64,000 nucleotides of DNA from Algibacter luteus. GTDB lineage: Bacteria > Bacteroidota > Bacteroidia > Flavobacteriales > Flavobacteriaceae. The notes under the pieces are model-generated. The model was given only the letters and a program-made list of their open reading frames with translations. It did not search any database and had not been told where the DNA came from. The stretch lies in the NCBI RefSeq assembly GCF_900141715.1, contig NZ_FQYK01000003.1:103847-167846 (forward strand). Reading direction: 5' to 3'. The position numbers were made by a program, and so were the translations under genes. Below are positions 18,149 to 26,138 of this stretch, piece after piece; the first letter of the stretch is position 1, and the number at the start of each line of letters is the position of its first letter.

Positions 18149-19705
18149 ATGAGTGATAAAAAACATATAGACAGAATTTTTCAAGAAGGCTTTAAAGACT
18201 TTGAAGCTGTACCTAGCGATGCTGTATGGAAAAATATTGAAGCTAAACTTAATGAAAAAAAGAAAAAGCGACGCGTTGTACCTATTTGGTGGCAATATGC
18301 TGGTATTGCAGCTGCATTGCTTATTTTATTAACCATTGGTGGGATTTATTTTAATAATACTGAAGAAGGCTCAACCAATCCTATAGTTGAAACAGAAAAT
18401 ACAATTCCTGAAAACACGATTTTGGGTAATGAAAATATAAACGATACTTCTGAAACCAATCAAGTGGTTTTAGAAAACTCGAAAGAAGAAGAATCAAATA
18501 AGACTTCAAACCTAAATGCCGAAGCACCTTTAATAACAGATCAAATTGATGCTTCAAATGAAACTATTGTTGCAGAAACAAATACTTCAACAATAAAAAA
18601 TCAAAGTAAATCCAAATTGGTTTCTTCTGATAAAACAAGGCTTAAAAACAATCTGAATAATCAGAATACTGATCCTGTAGCAAACGCTTCCGAAGACAAA
18701 ATTGAGCAAATCAGTCTTCCAAATAAAGGTGATGAGAAGACTTCCGTAGCGAATTTATCAGAAACTGTAAAAGTTGAAAATGTAACAGAAACACTTTTGG
18801 TTGACAAAGAAAAAGCTGAAGCTATACTTAATGATGCTTTAAAAGACGATACAAAAATTGTTGATGCTAGTTCTGAAATTGAAAATAACGTAACAGTCGA
18901 TGAAAATTCAGAAAACAACAAAGTATCTATCGAAGAAGCTATAAATAATACTAAAGATATTATTGACGAAGAAAGTAATAATCAAAAAAACAAATGGACT
19001 GTTTCACCAAACGCAGCGCCTGTTTATTTTAATACGCTTGGAGAAGGCTCATCTATAGACCCACAGTTTAATAACAATTCTAAATCTGGTGAGATTAATA
19101 TGAGTTATGGAATAGCGGCAAGTTATGCTTTAAATAAAAAACTAAAAATACGCTCTGGTATTAATAGAGTGAACTTAGGCTATAATACTAATGATGTGAT
19201 TGTATTTCAATCTACCGGTTCAAGATCAAGTAGTAGTGCATTGCAAAATGTTTCTGGAGCTAATAGAAATAGTGACGACGTTTCTTTTATAAGTTCTGAA
19301 ACATTAAGTAGTTCAAATGCCACCGAATCTATTGCTTCGAGTAATGCGTCAATTAATCAAGCGTTAGGATACATTGAAATTCCTTTAGAAATTCAATACA
19401 CACTCTCTGATAAGAAGTTTGGTGTAAACGTAATTGGTGGTTTTAGTTCGTTGTTTTTAAATGACAATGAAATTTATTCGCAAGAAGAAAACGGTACTAG
19501 AACTTACCTTGGTGAGGCTAGTAACATTAATAAAACAAGTTATAGTGCGAATTTCGGGTTAGGTCTAAACTATAAAGTTTCTAAACGATTCGATTTGAAT
19601 TTAGAACCTATTTTCAAATATCAATTTAATACGTTTAATAATACTTCTGGTAATTTTTCACCATACTTTATTGGTGTTTATACCGGATTTGCTATAAAGT
19701 TCTAG
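18149..19705 (+). CDS. Anti-sigma-like inner-membrane region fused to an outer-membrane beta-barrel
   Basis: The 518 residues divide into four parts. A cytoplasmic N-terminus (1-45) ends in a basic stretch KKKKRR. One membrane helix follows (about 48-67, AGIAAALLILLTIGGIYF). Then comes a roughly 215-residue low-complexity linker rich in Asn, Glu, Ser and Thr. Last is a PorT-like beta-barrel region (about 283-518) ending in a C-terminal phenylalanine, the usual outer-membrane signal. The N-terminus (FQEGFKDFEAVPSDAVWKNIEAKL) looks like the anti-sigma segment found beside ECF factors in this phylum. The gene abuts the sigma factor. The topology implies one chain spanning both membranes, with the linker crossing the periplasm. 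The regulatory function is inferred. Confidence 0.8.
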   Translation: MSDKKHIDRIFQEGFKDFEAVPSDAVWKNIEAKLNEKKKKRRVVPIWWQYAGIAAALLILLTIGGIYFNNTEEGSTNPIVETENTIPENTILGNENINDTSETNQVVLENSKEEESNKTSNLNAEAPLITDQIDASNETIVAETNTSTIKNQSKSKLVSSDKTRLKNNLNNQNTDPVANASEDKIEQISLPNKGDEKTSVANLSETVKVENVTETLLVDKEKAEAILNDALKDDTKIVDASSEIENNVTVDENSENNKVSIEEAINNTKDIIDEESNNQKNKWTVSPNAAPVYFNTLGEGSSIDPQFNNNSKSGEINMSYGIAASYALNKKLKIRSGINRVNLGYNTNDVIVFQSTGSRSSSSALQNVSGANRNSDDVSFISSETLSSSNATESIASSNASINQALGYIEIPLEIQYTLSDKKFGVNVIGGFSSLFLNDNEIYSQEENGTRTYLGEASNINKTSYSANFGLGLNYKVSKRFDLNLEPIFKYQFNTFNNTSGNFSPYFIGVYTGFAIKF

Positions 19706-19766
19706 GTTTTTGGTTAGATCTAGATATGAGTTTTATTTAAGCTCGAAACTCATATCAAAAAAGAAG

Positions 19767-19794
19767 CTGCTCGTCCCCTCGAGCAGTTTTTTTT
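19767..19794. terminator. Bidirectional terminator between the sigma/barrel unit and plsC
   Basis: The stem CTGCTCG/CGAGCAG with a six-base loop is followed by eight Ts on the plus strand and by a T-rich CTTCTTTTTTG on the minus strand. It serves two convergent units. Confidence 0.85.
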
Positions 19795-20530
19795 ATGGGT
19801 TAAATTGTTGAAGCTGATTTAAAATAATAGTTCTAGCATTTTCATTCAGCGTTTTTGTATTTTCAATAGTTAAGCCTTCAGTAGATAAAAATTTATGAAC
19901 TTTAACGCGCATTTTTCCCGGACCACCGCTAAAAAACGTGTACGAAAAACGTTTTTTGTTATCTGCAAAAGTTATTGGTACAATAGGAATTTGATGATTT
20001 ATAGCCAATCTAAAAGCACCATCTTTAAATTCATCGAGTATGATATGTTCTTCTGGTACACCACCTTCAGGAAAAATGCAAATACTTAGTCCAGATTTTA
20101 AGCGTCGTTGTGCTCTTAAAAAAACCGCTTGCCTACTTTTAGCAGAGTTTCTGTCCACCAAAATACAAGTACGTTTATAGAAAAACCCGAATAGCGGTAT
20201 TTTTGCTAATTCTGCCTTACCAACAAACACAAATGGGTTTTTTACAGAAACCAGCATTAACATAATATCTACCATAGATGTATGGTTCGCAATAAACATA
20301 TAGCTTTTATCTTGCTCTGGTATTTGCTCTCGTTTAATACTATAAACAAAACCCATCCCAATTAAAATAAACTTTGCCCAAAATCTAGCCAATTTAAAAA
20401 AGAAAGGATACCACGATTCTTTTGAAATAGAAATTAAAAGAATTGGAAAAAGCACTAGAATCGGTAAGGTTACAAGAATATAAAACCAAATACGAAAAAG
20501 TAACCAAAAAATGTATTTAAATAAAATCAT
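19793..20530 (-). CDS. plsC: 1-acyl-sn-glycerol-3-phosphate acyltransferase
   Basis: This PlsC-family enzyme acylates lysophosphatidate to phosphatidate in membrane lipid synthesis. It has the HX4D catalytic motif (H83-D88 in ANHTSMVD) and FPEGG downstream, with hydrophobic N-terminal segments for membrane association. The frame also permits a TTG at 20539, but the ATG at 20530 gives the typical MILFKYIFWLLF start and is preferred (245 residues). The gene is divergent from trpS. Confidence 0.92.
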   Translation of the reverse strand: MILFKYIFWLLFRIWFYILVTLPILVLFPILLISISKESWYPFFFKLARFWAKFILIGMGFVYSIKREQIPEQDKSYMFIANHTSMVDIMLMLVSVKNPFVFVGKAELAKIPLFGFFYKRTCILVDRNSAKSRQAVFLRAQRRLKSGLSICIFPEGGVPEEHIILDEFKDGAFRLAINHQIPIVPITFADNKKRFSYTFFSGGPGKMRVKVHKFLSTEGLTIENTKTLNENARTIILNQLQQFNP

Positions 20531-20554
20531 GAGCCTCAAAAATACATAATTGTA

Positions 20555-20585
20555 TTGAGCTATTTTATTAAATCGTTTACCTTTG
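20555..20585 (+). promoter_or_regulatory. trpS promoter
   Basis: TTG at 20555-20557, a 20-base spacer and TACCTTTG at 20578-20585 match the Bacteroidetes primary promoter. The ATG of trpS is about 50 bases downstream. Confidence 0.65.
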
Positions 20586-20634
20586 CTTTTTTCGTTTAAC
20601 TTTTAAAGAGATACCTGTTTTTACGGGTAAAATT

Positions 20635-21603
20635 ATGGCAAGAATACTAACAGGGATACAAAGTACAGGCACACCTCACTTAGGAAACATTTTAGGGGCT
20701 ATTATGCCAGCTATTAAAATGGCCGAAAAATCTGAAAACGATTCGTATTTATTTATAGCAAATTTGCATACGTTAACTCAAATAAAGGACGCAAAAACCT
20801 TACGCGAAAACACCTATTCTACGGCAGCAACTTGGTTAGCTTTTGGCTTAGACATAGAAAAAACGGTGTTTTACAGACAGAGTGATATCCCTCAAGTGAC
20901 CGAGCTTTCTTGGTATTTAAGCTGTTTCTTCCCGTATCAGCGATTAACCTTAGCGCATAGTTTTAAAGATAAAGCAGATAGATTAGAAGATGTTAACTCT
21001 GGGTTATTCACTTATCCGATGCTTATGGCAGCCGATATTTTATTGTATGATGCAGAAATAATTCCTGTTGGAAAAGACCAAGAGCAACATATAGAAATGA
21101 CCCGCGATGTGGCTTCGCGTTTTCACGCTAAAGTAGGCGAGACTTTTGTTTTGCCTAAAGCTGAGGTTCAAAAAAACACCAAACTTATTCCTGGAACCGA
21201 TGGTCAAAAAATGAGTAAGAGTAGAGATAACATCATCAATATTTTTTTAGATGATAAAAAACTACGCAAACAAATCATGTCTATTGAAACCGATAGCACG
21301 CCTCTTGAGGCTCCAAAAGAATGGTCAACATGCAATTGCTTTGCGATTTACAGCTTATTGGCTAATGCATCTCAAATTGCTGAAATGAAAGCCAATTATG
21401 AAAATGGCGGATATGGTTACGGACATGCCAAACAAGCGTTATTTGAATTAATTGTTGAAACTTTTGCTGAATCTAGAGAACGCTACAATTACTACATGAA
21501 CAACTTAAGTGAAATTGACAAAGCACTCGCTGTTGGTGCTGAAAAAGCAAAATTAGTTGCTGAAAGTGTTTTAAAAAGAGTTCGTGAGAAAGTTGGATAC
21601 TAA
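20635..21603 (+). CDS. trpS: Tryptophan-tRNA ligase
   Basis: This class I aminoacyl-tRNA synthetase has 322 residues. The HIGH-type motif is TPHLGN (13-18) and KMSKS is at 192-196. The Trp-specific context GKDQEQHIEMTRDVA and the fold-typical YPMLMAADILLYDA are present. The 3' end overlaps the next gene by 20 bases, suggesting co-transcription with a secreted protein of unrelated function. Confidence 0.97.
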   Translation: MARILTGIQSTGTPHLGNILGAIMPAIKMAEKSENDSYLFIANLHTLTQIKDAKTLRENTYSTAATWLAFGLDIEKTVFYRQSDIPQVTELSWYLSCFFPYQRLTLAHSFKDKADRLEDVNSGLFTYPMLMAADILLYDAEIIPVGKDQEQHIEMTRDVASRFHAKVGETFVLPKAEVQKNTKLIPGTDGQKMSKSRDNIINIFLDDKKLRKQIMSIETDSTPLEAPKEWSTCNCFAIYSLLANASQIAEMKANYENGGYGYGHAKQALFELIVETFAESRERYNYYMNNLSEIDKALAVGAEKAKLVAESVLKRVREKVGY

Positions 21604-23074
21604 TTTCACAAAAAATATTTTTTTAGTTGTTGTACTCGCATTTCTCTCAAACGGTTTTGCGCAAACAAACTTTGCTCCTAATACTAAAATTTATATTAAA
21701 GGTAATTCGGCACTAATTGGAAATAATATTCTAAGTACACACGTTAAATATCCGTTTAATGAAAACGCTATAAACGATTTTATTGAATTACAATATATCG
21801 ATGTTGATGATGATTCAAATACCTTTTCATCCAGTCAAGCTAATTTGAATATTATTGAAAACGATGCAGAAATCGAATACGCAGCATTATACTGGAGCGC
21901 TATTTACAAGTACGATAAAGGCTGGAAGGATGTTGTAAATTTTAAAAGGAAAGGGAAACTCTATAAAAAATATGTTTACGAAGGCAGCGAAAATCGCTCT
22001 ATGAATGTAAACAATATTTTGTTCAAAACCCCTAATGGTGCCTATCATCCTATTGATGGTAAAATAATTTTTGACGATTTTAATAACGAGGAATCTTTTC
22101 CAGATACCAAACCCTATGTTTGTTATGCCGATGTAACTTCGATTTTAAAAAATAATACTCAGGTTAATGGGACTTACACGGTTGCCAATATAAAAGCAAC
22201 TGAAGGTTTTGTGGCAGGCGGTGCCGCAGGTGGTTGGTTACTATATGTAGTATATAAAACAGATGCTTCAACCCCAAAGTATTTTACTTCCTATAATGGT
22301 TTTGTTGACGTCTTTAAAAAACCTGTTGATATTCGGTTCTACGATTTTAAATCGCCAGAAGAAGGGAACATAGAAACATCATTATTAATTGGTGCTTTGG
22401 AAGGCGACCAAAAATTTAAATCGGATCATTGTTCGTTTTACAATTACCAAAACAATACTTATATCCCTTTGTTTAACAGTCTAAGACCAAAATTCAATTT
22501 CTTCAATAGTACAATTTCACTGGATGATACCATTTTTAAAGAACGAAATCCGAATAGCACAAACACATTCGGATTTGATGCTTTAAAATTTAAATTACCA
22601 AATGAGAATAATTCTTTAATTTCTCATAATGTATCAGAAGCTACCATACGCTTTAATAGTAAAGCAGACCAATTTTACCTGTTTTTTGTTGCCTTTGAAA
22701 CTGAAATATCTCCAATTTACATGGATGTTACAGAAAACAAAAATTCTATTTTAATTTTAAATAATAGTAACAACGAAATGGTTGATGAAGATCTTGAGAA
22801 AATTAAAAATTTACAATCTATTTCAATTCCATCTGTGGAAAAAGGTTATTATTTAGTGACCAACATTTTTTCAAAAGAGCAAAATGCTAATAATTGGACA
22901 GCTTTTTTAAAAAATAAAGGTTACACACCAGAATCTTTTGTGAACCCAGAAAATACCTGGACTTACATTTATCTAAAAACAGACCCTGACCCGTATATTA
23001 TTTATGAGAAACAGAAAGAACTCTTAAAGCTCAACGATTTTAAAGATATCTGGGTTTTAAAAATTAATATTTAA
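21584..23074 (+). CDS. Secreted protein with a C-terminal SPOR-like segment, function unknown
   Basis: A GTG at 21584, inside trpS, opens a 496-residue frame with a clear signal peptide (NIFLVVVLAFLSNGFAQ). The body resembles the N-terminal beta domain of large flavobacterial adhesins (AALYWSAIY..., VAGGAAGGWLLYVVYK). The last 80 residues start GYYLVTNIFSKEQNANNW and read FVNPENTWTYIYL, a SPOR-like pattern that I recall at the ends of Bacteroidetes cell-surface proteins. A GTG/TTG start within the upstream gene fits the leaderless translation habits of the phylum. The function is unknown; a cell-wall-associated surface protein is inferred. Confidence 0.75.
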   Translation: MRKLDTNFTKNIFLVVVLAFLSNGFAQTNFAPNTKIYIKGNSALIGNNILSTHVKYPFNENAINDFIELQYIDVDDDSNTFSSSQANLNIIENDAEIEYAALYWSAIYKYDKGWKDVVNFKRKGKLYKKYVYEGSENRSMNVNNILFKTPNGAYHPIDGKIIFDDFNNEESFPDTKPYVCYADVTSILKNNTQVNGTYTVANIKATEGFVAGGAAGGWLLYVVYKTDASTPKYFTSYNGFVDVFKKPVDIRFYDFKSPEEGNIETSLLIGALEGDQKFKSDHCSFYNYQNNTYIPLFNSLRPKFNFFNSTISLDDTIFKERNPNSTNTFGFDALKFKLPNENNSLISHNVSEATIRFNSKADQFYLFFVAFETEISPIYMDVTENKNSILILNNSNNEMVDEDLEKIKNLQSISIPSVEKGYYLVTNIFSKEQNANNWTAFLKNKGYTPESFVNPENTWTYIYLKTDPDPYIIYEKQKELLKLNDFKDIWVLKINI

Positions 23075-23078
23075 GTTT

Positions 23079-24182
23079 TTAAATCACCTCAAACAATTTC
23101 CCAGGAAGCGGTCTTATTACGCCTTTCAATTCCATATTTAAAAGTGTTCCTGAAACCTTAAAAATGGGCATCTTGCAGTGTAAAGCAATAATATCGAGCT
23201 GTTGTTTTTCGTTATCTTTTAAATAATTATAAATAATTTTCTCGGTAGCATCCAACTCAACAAATAATTGCTTTTGTATTACAGGTTGTTTATTATCTTC
23301 CAACTCCCAATTCAACATATAAGGTACGTCTAATGGTGTTGTAAGCATATGTGCTTTCTGGTGTTTTATTAAATTGTTACAACCCATGCTTTGGCTATCT
23401 GTAATTCTTCCGGGTACTGCAAACACATCTCTGTTATAGGAATTGGCAATATCTGCGGTAACCAAGCTTCCGCCTTTTTCGGCAGATTCTATAACTATAG
23501 TCGCTTCACTTACACCAGCAATAATTCTATTTCGTTTTAAAAAGTTCTGTTTATCAAATTTATCGGTGCTCCAAAAATCAGAGAAAAATCCACCGTTTTT
23601 ATCCATATCTACCATGTATTTTTTATGCACTTTTGGATAAATTTGGTTTAATCCGTGCGCTAAACAAGCTATCGTTTGTAAATTATGTTTCATGGCCGCT
23701 TTATGTGCCGTAATATCTGTTCCGTAAGCAAACCCAGAAACTATTATCGGGTTGTATGGTGTTAATTGCTCAATTAAATCTTCACAAAATGCAATACCAT
23801 TAGTTGTAATTTTTCTAGTACCTACAATGCTTATGATGTGTTGGTTATTTAAATCAATTTGCCCAGTTTCAAACAATAATATCGGGCTATCAATACAGTG
23901 TTTTAATTTTTCAGGATAATCGTTGTCTTTAAAATAAGAAACCTTTATGTTGTTGTCCTTTATGAAAACCATTTCCTTTTCGGCCTCTTTTAAATGATGG
24001 GTTTTAAACAAGTCGCTTATAGTAACGCTACCAATGCCATCAATTTTTAATAGATTATTTTTAGTTTCCTTTAAAACCGCTTCGGCAGAACCACAATGTG
24101 AAATGAGTCGTTTTGCAGTAATGTCGCCAATATTATGTACATGTTGCAGCGCTAAAGTGTAAAGCAAATCGTTTTCTGTCAT
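23079..24182 (-). CDS. dprA: DNA processing protein DprA
   Basis: DprA loads RecA onto incoming single-stranded DNA in natural transformation. The Rossmann-like core is complete: GTRKITTNG, VSGFAYGTDITAHKAAM, FLKRNRIIAG, and ESAEKGGSLVTADIAN followed by RDVFAVPG. An N-terminal helix-hairpin-helix-like segment and a C-terminal winged-helix region flank it. The frame extends to a TTG at 24209, but the ATG at 24182 (MTENDLLYTLALQHV) fits homologues better, giving 367 residues. It converges with the upstream secreted-protein gene with a four-base gap. Confidence 0.95.
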   Translation of the reverse strand: MTENDLLYTLALQHVHNIGDITAKRLISHCGSAEAVLKETKNNLLKIDGIGSVTISDLFKTHHLKEAEKEMVFIKDNNIKVSYFKDNDYPEKLKHCIDSPILLFETGQIDLNNQHIISIVGTRKITTNGIAFCEDLIEQLTPYNPIIVSGFAYGTDITAHKAAMKHNLQTIACLAHGLNQIYPKVHKKYMVDMDKNGGFFSDFWSTDKFDKQNFLKRNRIIAGVSEATIVIESAEKGGSLVTADIANSYNRDVFAVPGRITDSQSMGCNNLIKHQKAHMLTTPLDVPYMLNWELEDNKQPVIQKQLFVELDATEKIIYNYLKDNEKQQLDIIALHCKMPIFKVSGTLLNMELKGVIRPLPGKLFEVI

Positions 24183-24273
24183 GCTATTCAATTGATTTTG
24201 AAGCTGCAATAAAAGAATTTTTGCATTGTTAATAAATAGTTAAGCCCAAATTTTATTAGAAAGCACAATTTTT

Positions 24274-24281
24274 TAACTTTG
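24274..24281 (+). promoter_or_regulatory. Possible -7 box almost abutting the SPOR-protein start
   Basis: TAACTTTG ends five bases before the ATG at 24287. If used, the transcript would be leaderless or nearly so. No TTG is found at the -33 distance, so this may be chance. Confidence 0.35.
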
Positions 24282-24286
24282 TTTTC

Positions 24287-25222
24287 ATGCAATTAGAAAC
24301 CTACATAAGCGATTTACTGTATAGATATGAGTGTGTTACCATTCCTGAGTTTGGATCATTTTTAACGCAACGCGTATCTGCAACTATTGATGATACCTCA
24401 AATACTTTTAATGCACCAAAAAAAGTCATCTCTTTTAATGAGCAAATTCAAAAGAATGACGGGTTACTGGCTAACTATATTGCCGATGTAGAAAAAATTC
24501 CTTTCGAAATTGCCAACAAAAAAATAGCGAAACGTGTAAAGATTTTAAAATCTTACCTAACACAAGGTGAAACGCTTACTTTTAAAAATATTGGTGAGAT
24601 TGTTTTTAATAATGAAGGCAAAATTTTATTTGAGCCTACATATCATCTCAATTACCTAACCGATTCTTTTGGTTTATCTCAATTTGTATCGCCAGATGTT
24701 AAACGCGAAGTGTACAAAGAAGAAGTAGAAGCCATCGAAAAAGTGGTTCCTATTGCTATTACGCCAGAAAAACGCAAGTCTAAATCATACTTAAAATACG
24801 CAGCAGTGGCATTAATTGCATTGACATTGGGTGGTTTTGGTGCTTCAAAATATTATGTCAATCAAATAGAAACTCATAATCAACTAGCACAAGAACAAGC
24901 CACACAAGAGTTGGATACTAAAATTCAACAGGCTACTTTTAATTTAAATCCGTTTCCGGCAGTTACCTTAAATGTAACCAAACAAACAGGAAACTACCAT
25001 ATTGTTGCTGGTGCATTTAGGATTGAAGAAAACTGCAATAAACGTGTTAAACAACTAAAAGCAGACGGCTTTAGTGCCAGAAAAATTGGTGCTAACAAAT
25101 ACGGTTTACATCAAGTGGTTTATGCAAGCTACGAGGGCAGACTAGACGCTTTAAAAGCACTACGAGAAATCAAAAAAACACACAACCGCGATGCTTGGTT
25201 GTTGGTTAAAAAGTTAGACTAG
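24287..25222 (+). CDS. HU-like (CCDC81) domain, membrane helix and SPOR domain protein
   Basis: The 311 residues begin with a bacterial HU-CCDC81-type domain pair (YISDLLYRYECVTIPEFGSF; FNEQIQKNDGLLANYIA). A membrane helix lies at about 167-187 (YLKYAAVALIALTLGGFG), and a C-terminal periplasmic SPOR domain (GNYHIVAGAFRIEENCNKRV) follows. SPOR domains bind denuded septal glycan strands, so the protein should locate to division sites with its HU-like part in the cytoplasm. Whether the HU-like part binds DNA is unknown; in this family it may instead mediate protein contacts. Confidence 0.88.
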   Translation: MQLETYISDLLYRYECVTIPEFGSFLTQRVSATIDDTSNTFNAPKKVISFNEQIQKNDGLLANYIADVEKIPFEIANKKIAKRVKILKSYLTQGETLTFKNIGEIVFNNEGKILFEPTYHLNYLTDSFGLSQFVSPDVKREVYKEEVEAIEKVVPIAITPEKRKSKSYLKYAAVALIALTLGGFGASKYYVNQIETHNQLAQEQATQELDTKIQQATFNLNPFPAVTLNVTKQTGNYHIVAGAFRIEENCNKRVKQLKADGFSARKIGANKYGLHQVVYASYEGRLDALKALREIKKTHNRDAWLLVKKLD

Positions 25223-25261
25223 TTTAATACGCTTTACCCTTTAAATTATTGCATTAATACG

Positions 25262-25269
25262 TAACTTTG
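25262..25269 (+). promoter_or_regulatory. -7 box for the thioesterase gene
   Basis: TAACTTTG matches TAnnTTTG and lies 20 bases before the ATG at 25290. The -33 element is not clear. Confidence 0.45.
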
Positions 25270-25289
25270 CCGCATCATAAAAATACATT

Positions 25290-25799
25290 ATGAAGGCAAA
25301 AACACCCGAACAATCAAAAACAACACTTACAGACTTAGTTTTACCCAGTGAAACCAATCCGTTAAATAACTTATTTGGTGGCGAGCTCTTAGCACGTATG
25401 GATCGTGCAGCAAGTATTGCGGCCAGACGCCATTCCAGACGCATTGTTGTTACCGCATCGGTAAACCATGTAGCATTTAATAGAGCTGTGCCTTTAGGAA
25501 GTGTTGTAACTGTTGAAGCTAAGGTATCTCGCGCCTTTAATACCTCCATGGAAATTTTTATTGATGTTTGGATTGAAGATCGCGAATCTGGCGAAAAAAC
25601 CAAGGCCAACGAAGCCATTTATACCTTTGTAGCTGTAGACGAAACTGGACGGCCAGTACAAGTGCCAGAAGTAACTCCCGAAACCAAAATAGAAATTCAA
25701 CGATTCAATGCTGCTTTACGTCGCAAGCAACTAAGTTTATTGCTCGCTGGCAAAATAAAACCTAACGATGCTACCGAGTTAAAAGCGTTGTTTGATTAA
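25290..25799 (+). CDS. Acyl-CoA thioesterase, hotdog fold
   Basis: This 169-residue member of the YciA/BFIT-type hotdog thioesterases has the characteristic start of the hotdog helix, NPLNNLFGGELLARMDRAASIAA, with the catalytic Asp in MDRAA, followed by the beta strands VVTASVNHVAFNRAVPLG and VTVEAKVSRAF. It hydrolyses acyl-CoA to free acid and CoA in the cytoplasm. The chain-length preference cannot be read from the sequence. It is probably transcribed alone. Confidence 0.92.
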   Translation: MKAKTPEQSKTTLTDLVLPSETNPLNNLFGGELLARMDRAASIAARRHSRRIVVTASVNHVAFNRAVPLGSVVTVEAKVSRAFNTSMEIFIDVWIEDRESGEKTKANEAIYTFVAVDETGRPVQVPEVTPETKIEIQRFNAALRRKQLSLLLAGKIKPNDATELKALFD

Positions 25800-25849
25800 A
25801 CCTTTTTTAAAATACAAAGTCTTATAGTAAAACCCAAAATCATATTGCT

Positions 25850-26062
25850 ATGAGAACTTTATTTATTTCATTATCAGTTATTTGTATGATATCATTCACA
25901 TCATGTGCTACGCGAGTTGTTGCAAACCCTAGTTCAGTAACCGTTGTAAAAACAGCACCAAAACATTATAAAACAGTTATAGTAAAAGGTAAACGTTACT
26001 ATTTTTGGAATGGAAAACATTACAGAAAAACACGAAGAGGTTGTGTTTTTGTAAAAGTATAA
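25850..26062 (+). CDS. Small basic lipoprotein, function unknown
   Basis: The 70 residues have a signal peptide with a lipobox (ISFTSCATR, Cys at 19). The mature part is rich in Lys, Tyr and Val (YKTVIVKGKRYYFWNGKHY), resembling short YXXW/F repeat lipoproteins found widely in Flavobacteria. No function is known to me. A clear terminator follows eight bases after the stop, supporting a real, highly compact gene. Confidence 0.75.
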   Translation: MRTLFISLSVICMISFTSCATRVVANPSSVTVVKTAPKHYKTVIVKGKRYYFWNGKHYRKTRRGCVFVKV

Positions 26063-26071
26063 TTTCATAAG

Positions 26072-26097
26072 ATTCCTGCTAAAGCAGGAATTTTTTA
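26072..26097 (+). terminator. Terminator of the small lipoprotein gene
   Basis: ATTCCTGC and GCAGGAAT pair around a TAAA loop and are followed by a T tract. The same palindrome, with one mismatch, recurs at 46387-46406, so it is also one of the dispersed palindromic units. Confidence 0.8.
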
Positions 26098-26106
26098 TTC
26101 AATGAG

Positions 26107-26127
26107 ATCCTGAAACAAGCTCAGGAT
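26107..26127. repeat. Second palindromic unit next to the terminator
   Basis: ATCCTGA and TCAGGAT enclose a seven-base loop (AACAAGC), followed by AACTTCGTGTCAC. It lies just beyond the envC stop codon on the minus strand and may terminate or protect that transcript. Confidence 0.5.
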
Positions 26128-26138
26128 TAAACTTCGTG

